This document shows, in pieces, positions 61,863 through 64,000 of a stretch of 64,000 bases of DNA. Each line of letters begins with the position of its first letter. Position 1 is the stretch's first letter. The position numbers were made by a program, and so were the translations under genes. Origin of the DNA: Brevibacillus brevis (GTDB taxonomy: Bacteria; Bacillota; Bacilli; Brevibacillales; Brevibacillaceae); contig NZ_CP134050.1 in NCBI RefSeq assembly GCF_031583145.1, positions 5,783,501 through 5,847,500 of the forward strand. Reading direction: 5' to 3'. The notes below the pieces were generated by a model. It was not told where the DNA came from and did no database searches. It worked only from the letters and a program-made list of their open reading frames with translations.

Positions 61863-62504
61863 ATGAATCCGATTCGCATCTTACTGTTTGCCGGCGGCAG
61901 TCTGGGGCCCTGGGCATTGCGTCAGATCCGTCCCGACGATTGGCTGGTCGGCGTCGACCGCGGGGCTCTGTATCTCGTTCAGCAAGGCTATTCCCCCAAG
62001 CTCGCCATCGGAGACTTTGACTCTGTGAGCCTCGCGGAAAAAGAGGAAATCGAGCGGCATAGCCAGCTCGTCTCCTCCTGTGATCCGGTCATGAAGGATT
62101 TGACCGACACGGAAATGGCGCTCGCCTGGGCGCTGGAGCAGCACCCCGCCGAAATCGTGCTGCTGGGGGCATTGGGCTCTCGCTTCGACCATACGCTAGC
62201 CAACGTGCACCTTCTGAGGAAAGCGCTGAAAGCCGGTGTCCCTTGCAAAATCGTCGATGAAACCAACGAAATCCATCTGACAAGCAGCACCCTGAAGGTA
62301 AGCCGGGATCATTTTTCCCATCTGTCTCTGCTTCCTTTGACCGCTGAAGTGACCGGCATTACCTTGGATGGCTTTCAGTATCCGCTGGACAATGCCACGC
62401 TCACCATCGGAGATACGCTTGGGATCAGCAACGTGCTTACAGCCGAAACCGGAACCATTTCCGTTCGCTCCGGACAGCTGCTCGTCATCAAAAGCAAAGA
62501 TTGA
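61863..62504 (+). CDS. thiN: Thiamine pyrophosphokinase
   Basis: Transfers pyrophosphate from ATP to thiamine to give TPP, 213 residues. Catalytic-site motifs: VGVDRGALYLVQQG, LAIGDFDSVS, KDLTDTEMALAWAL, LLGALGSRFDHTLANVHLL, and the C-terminal beta-domain ending GQLLVIKSKD. The ATG at 61863 follows AAAGGTGG. Confidence 0.93.
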   Translation: MNPIRILLFAGGSLGPWALRQIRPDDWLVGVDRGALYLVQQGYSPKLAIGDFDSVSLAEKEEIERHSQLVSSCDPVMKDLTDTEMALAWALEQHPAEIVLLGALGSRFDHTLANVHLLRKALKAGVPCKIVDETNEIHLTSSTLKVSRDHFSHLSLLPLTAEVTGITLDGFQYPLDNATLTIGDTLGISNVLTAETGTISVRSGQLLVIKSKD

Positions 62505-62523
62505 CCGAAGCCCCCGTGCTCCA

Positions 62524-63210
62524 TTACGCTTCTTCCGGGTCAAGCGGCAGCTGCCAGTCGATTTCCGCGATACCCCTGGATCGCAAAAACGCATTCGCCC
62601 GCGAGAATGGTCGGCTGCCGAAGAAGCCACGGTTGGCGGAAAATGGGCTGGGGTGCGGGGACTGGATGATGAAGTGCTTTCGGGTATCGATGAACGATGC
62701 CTTCTCCTGGGCATGCTTGCCCCACAGAATAAACACCAGCGGCGTTTCCCGCTCATTGAGAAGCGTGATGATCCGGTCGGTAAACATCTCCCATCCCAGG
62801 CCTTTGTGCGAGTTGGGCATGCCGCTTCGCACCGTCAGCACCGTGTTGAGCATCATCACGCCTTGCTTCGCCCAGTGAGTCAGATAGCCGTGTTCCGGAA
62901 TCGTGCAGTTCAAGTCGCTTTGCAGTTCCTTGTAAATGTTTTGCAGGGAGGGCGGCGGCTTGATGCCCGGCTTGACCGAAAAGCTGAGGCCGTGGGCTTG
63001 TCCCGGCCCGTGATACGGGTCTTGGCCCAAAATAACGACTTTGGCATTTTCGTACCCGGTCAAATGCAGTGCCGTGAAAATATCGTACATATCGGGATAG
63101 ATCGTCTTCGTCTGATACTCTTCCTTCAGCGTTTGCCGCAGCTGCAAGTAGTACGGCTTCTGAAATTCCTCTGCCAGCACCTCGGCCCAATCATTGTGCA
63201 GAATTGCCAT
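62524..63210 (-). CDS. ung: Uracil-DNA glycosylase (family 1)
   Basis: Removes uracil from DNA, 228 residues. The water-activating aspartate is in VVILGQDPYHGPGQAHGLSFSV and the DNA-intercalation loop in HPSPFSANRGFFG. The start follows AAGGTGAGAG, with a -10 TATGAT at 63248-63253. Convergent with thiN. Confidence 0.96.
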   Translation of the reverse strand: MAILHNDWAEVLAEEFQKPYYLQLRQTLKEEYQTKTIYPDMYDIFTALHLTGYENAKVVILGQDPYHGPGQAHGLSFSVKPGIKPPPSLQNIYKELQSDLNCTIPEHGYLTHWAKQGVMMLNTVLTVRSGMPNSHKGLGWEMFTDRIITLLNERETPLVFILWGKHAQEKASFIDTRKHFIIQSPHPSPFSANRGFFGSRPFSRANAFLRSRGIAEIDWQLPLDPEEA

Positions 63211-63494
63211 TCACTCTCACCTTGTCTGATAGTTTTGCTTCTACCTTATCATACTGGCTGCCTTCCCTGATGGAAAGTCTGCATCCTTCGACTCTCGCAT
63301 CACTTCGTTCTCCGGTGCCCCGGATCCCTCGAACCAAGACAGTACGCCTACTGTGCCATTCCTGTCCAGTCCCATTTTTACATCTTTTTCTAGTCTTTGT
63401 TTCCTAGTACCCTTGCTTGATAGCTGATCCCGTCGAATTTTGCCATAATATGTCCTGGGAAGATATAGATAAAGAAAGGGAAGAGGATTGCTAC

Positions 63495-64000
63495 ATGAAA
63501 TGGGATATCAAGTCATTCATCGGGGGCATCGTCGTAGGTTCGGTGCTTTTCTCCGGGATTGCCATCGCCGCTCCCGCTTTTCCAGATGTGGCGGAAGGAA
63601 CGAAGACGCCGTTTACCTACTACTTTGAAGGAGTGCCGAAATCTCCCCAGAGTGACGTGCAAGGCATTATGTACAAAAATTCTGTATACGTACCCATCCG
63701 CTTCGTCGCGGAAAATCTGAACAAGCCTGTCATCTACGACGCGAAGACGAAGTCCATCTTCATCGGCAAGCTGCCGGTATCCAAGATGTACTCCAAAATG
63801 GAAGCCGTAGAGCTCGTGAAAAAGAAACTGGCAGGCAGCCTCACTCCCTCGCACGTAGTCGAGTATGATCACGACGACGAAAAAGGCCATTATGTGATCC
63901 AAGTTTATCAAACCGTCGTGAACAACTTCCAATCTGGCGACAGCTACACAAACACGTATGGCTGGTTCGTGGTGAATCCGAATACAGGCGAAGTCAAATC
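63495..64000 (+). CDS. Secreted protein with copper-amine-oxidase-like N-terminal (stalk) domain, 3' end outside window
   Basis: 168 codons are visible without a stop. Signal peptide SFIGGIVVGSVLFSGIAIAAPAFPD, then a stalk domain (NSVYVPIRFVAENLNKPVIYDAKTKSIFIGK) and a region starting KMEAVELVKKKLAG that resembles a PepSY-like fold. The ATG follows GAGGATTGCTAC. The gap 63211-63494 upstream shows only the ung promoter and no gene. Confidence 0.78.
   Translation, partial: MKWDIKSFIGGIVVGSVLFSGIAIAAPAFPDVAEGTKTPFTYYFEGVPKSPQSDVQGIMYKNSVYVPIRFVAENLNKPVIYDAKTKSIFIGKLPVSKMYSKMEAVELVKKKLAGSLTPSHVVEYDHDDEKGHYVIQVYQTVVNNFQSGDSYTNTYGWFVVNPNTGEVK

Noticed and set aside
1..64000. CRISPR arrays, insertion sequences, prophage genes, tRNA or rRNA genes
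   Set aside because: No regularly spaced direct repeats, transposase or integrase motifs, or tRNA/rRNA sequences were seen on reading both strands; gene order largely follows B. subtilis.

Overview
The window comes from a low-GC-phylum, endospore-forming, S-layer-bearing bacterium with a mid-50s GC content, most likely a Brevibacillus or close relative (inference). The evidence is Spo0F, the RNA polymerase delta subunit, several SLH-domain surface proteins, strong GGAGG ribosome binding sites, and gene order matching the Bacillus subtilis murZ-tal-fbaA-spo0F-pyrG-rpoE-fadF and speB-speE-pbpG-ywhD-ywgA-ywfO region. No rRNA, tRNA, CRISPR array, insertion sequence or prophage was seen.

Layout. 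1-6.6 kb: end of murZ, transaldolase-like tal, fbaA, spo0F, divergent amj (lipid II flippase), pyrG with an attenuator leader, and rpoE. 6.8-19.4 kb: a short-chain acyl-CoA block (icmF and a TetR regulator; two acyl-CoA dehydrogenases, 3-hydroxybutyryl-CoA dehydrogenase and thiolase; FadF-like membrane iron-sulfur oxidoreductase), interrupted by an ECF sigma/anti-sigma pair. Similar TetR-type palindromes precede the three transcription units of this block. 19.6-22.7 kb: lysine 2,3-aminomutase with a textbook sigma-54 promoter, next to its likely sigma-54 activator. 22.7-30.7 kb: membrane protein, ywiB, MFS exporter, speB-speE, class A PBP with a forespore-type promoter, ywhD. 30.4-38.9 kb: a cell-surface cassette (secreted thioredoxin, SLH protein, 1321-residue cysteine-bearing secreted protein, secreted PPC/LCAT-type lipase). 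39.2-49.3 kb: ywgA-ywfO, a TetR-controlled RND efflux operon, bactofilin/yhbD, and an RluD-family pseudouridine synthase. 49.5-54.5 kb: aminopeptidase, divergent mnmH and selD (selenium tRNA modification), an unassigned structured RNA plus terminator, and an MFS transporter. 54.7-64 kb: a DUF1643-like protein, an S-layer DUF4855 protein, an RlmL-type methyltransferase, mutM, a GNAT enzyme, ferredoxin, thiN, ung, and the start of a stalk-domain protein.

The most interesting unexplained element is the structured RNA at about 52915-53051 followed by a terminator at 53169-53214. Next are the sigma-54/kamA circuit and the thioredoxin/cysteine-rich surface cassette, which carries a sharply AT-rich module spanning a coupled gene junction. 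Base-composition statements are by eye, and all family calls are from motif recognition without database search.
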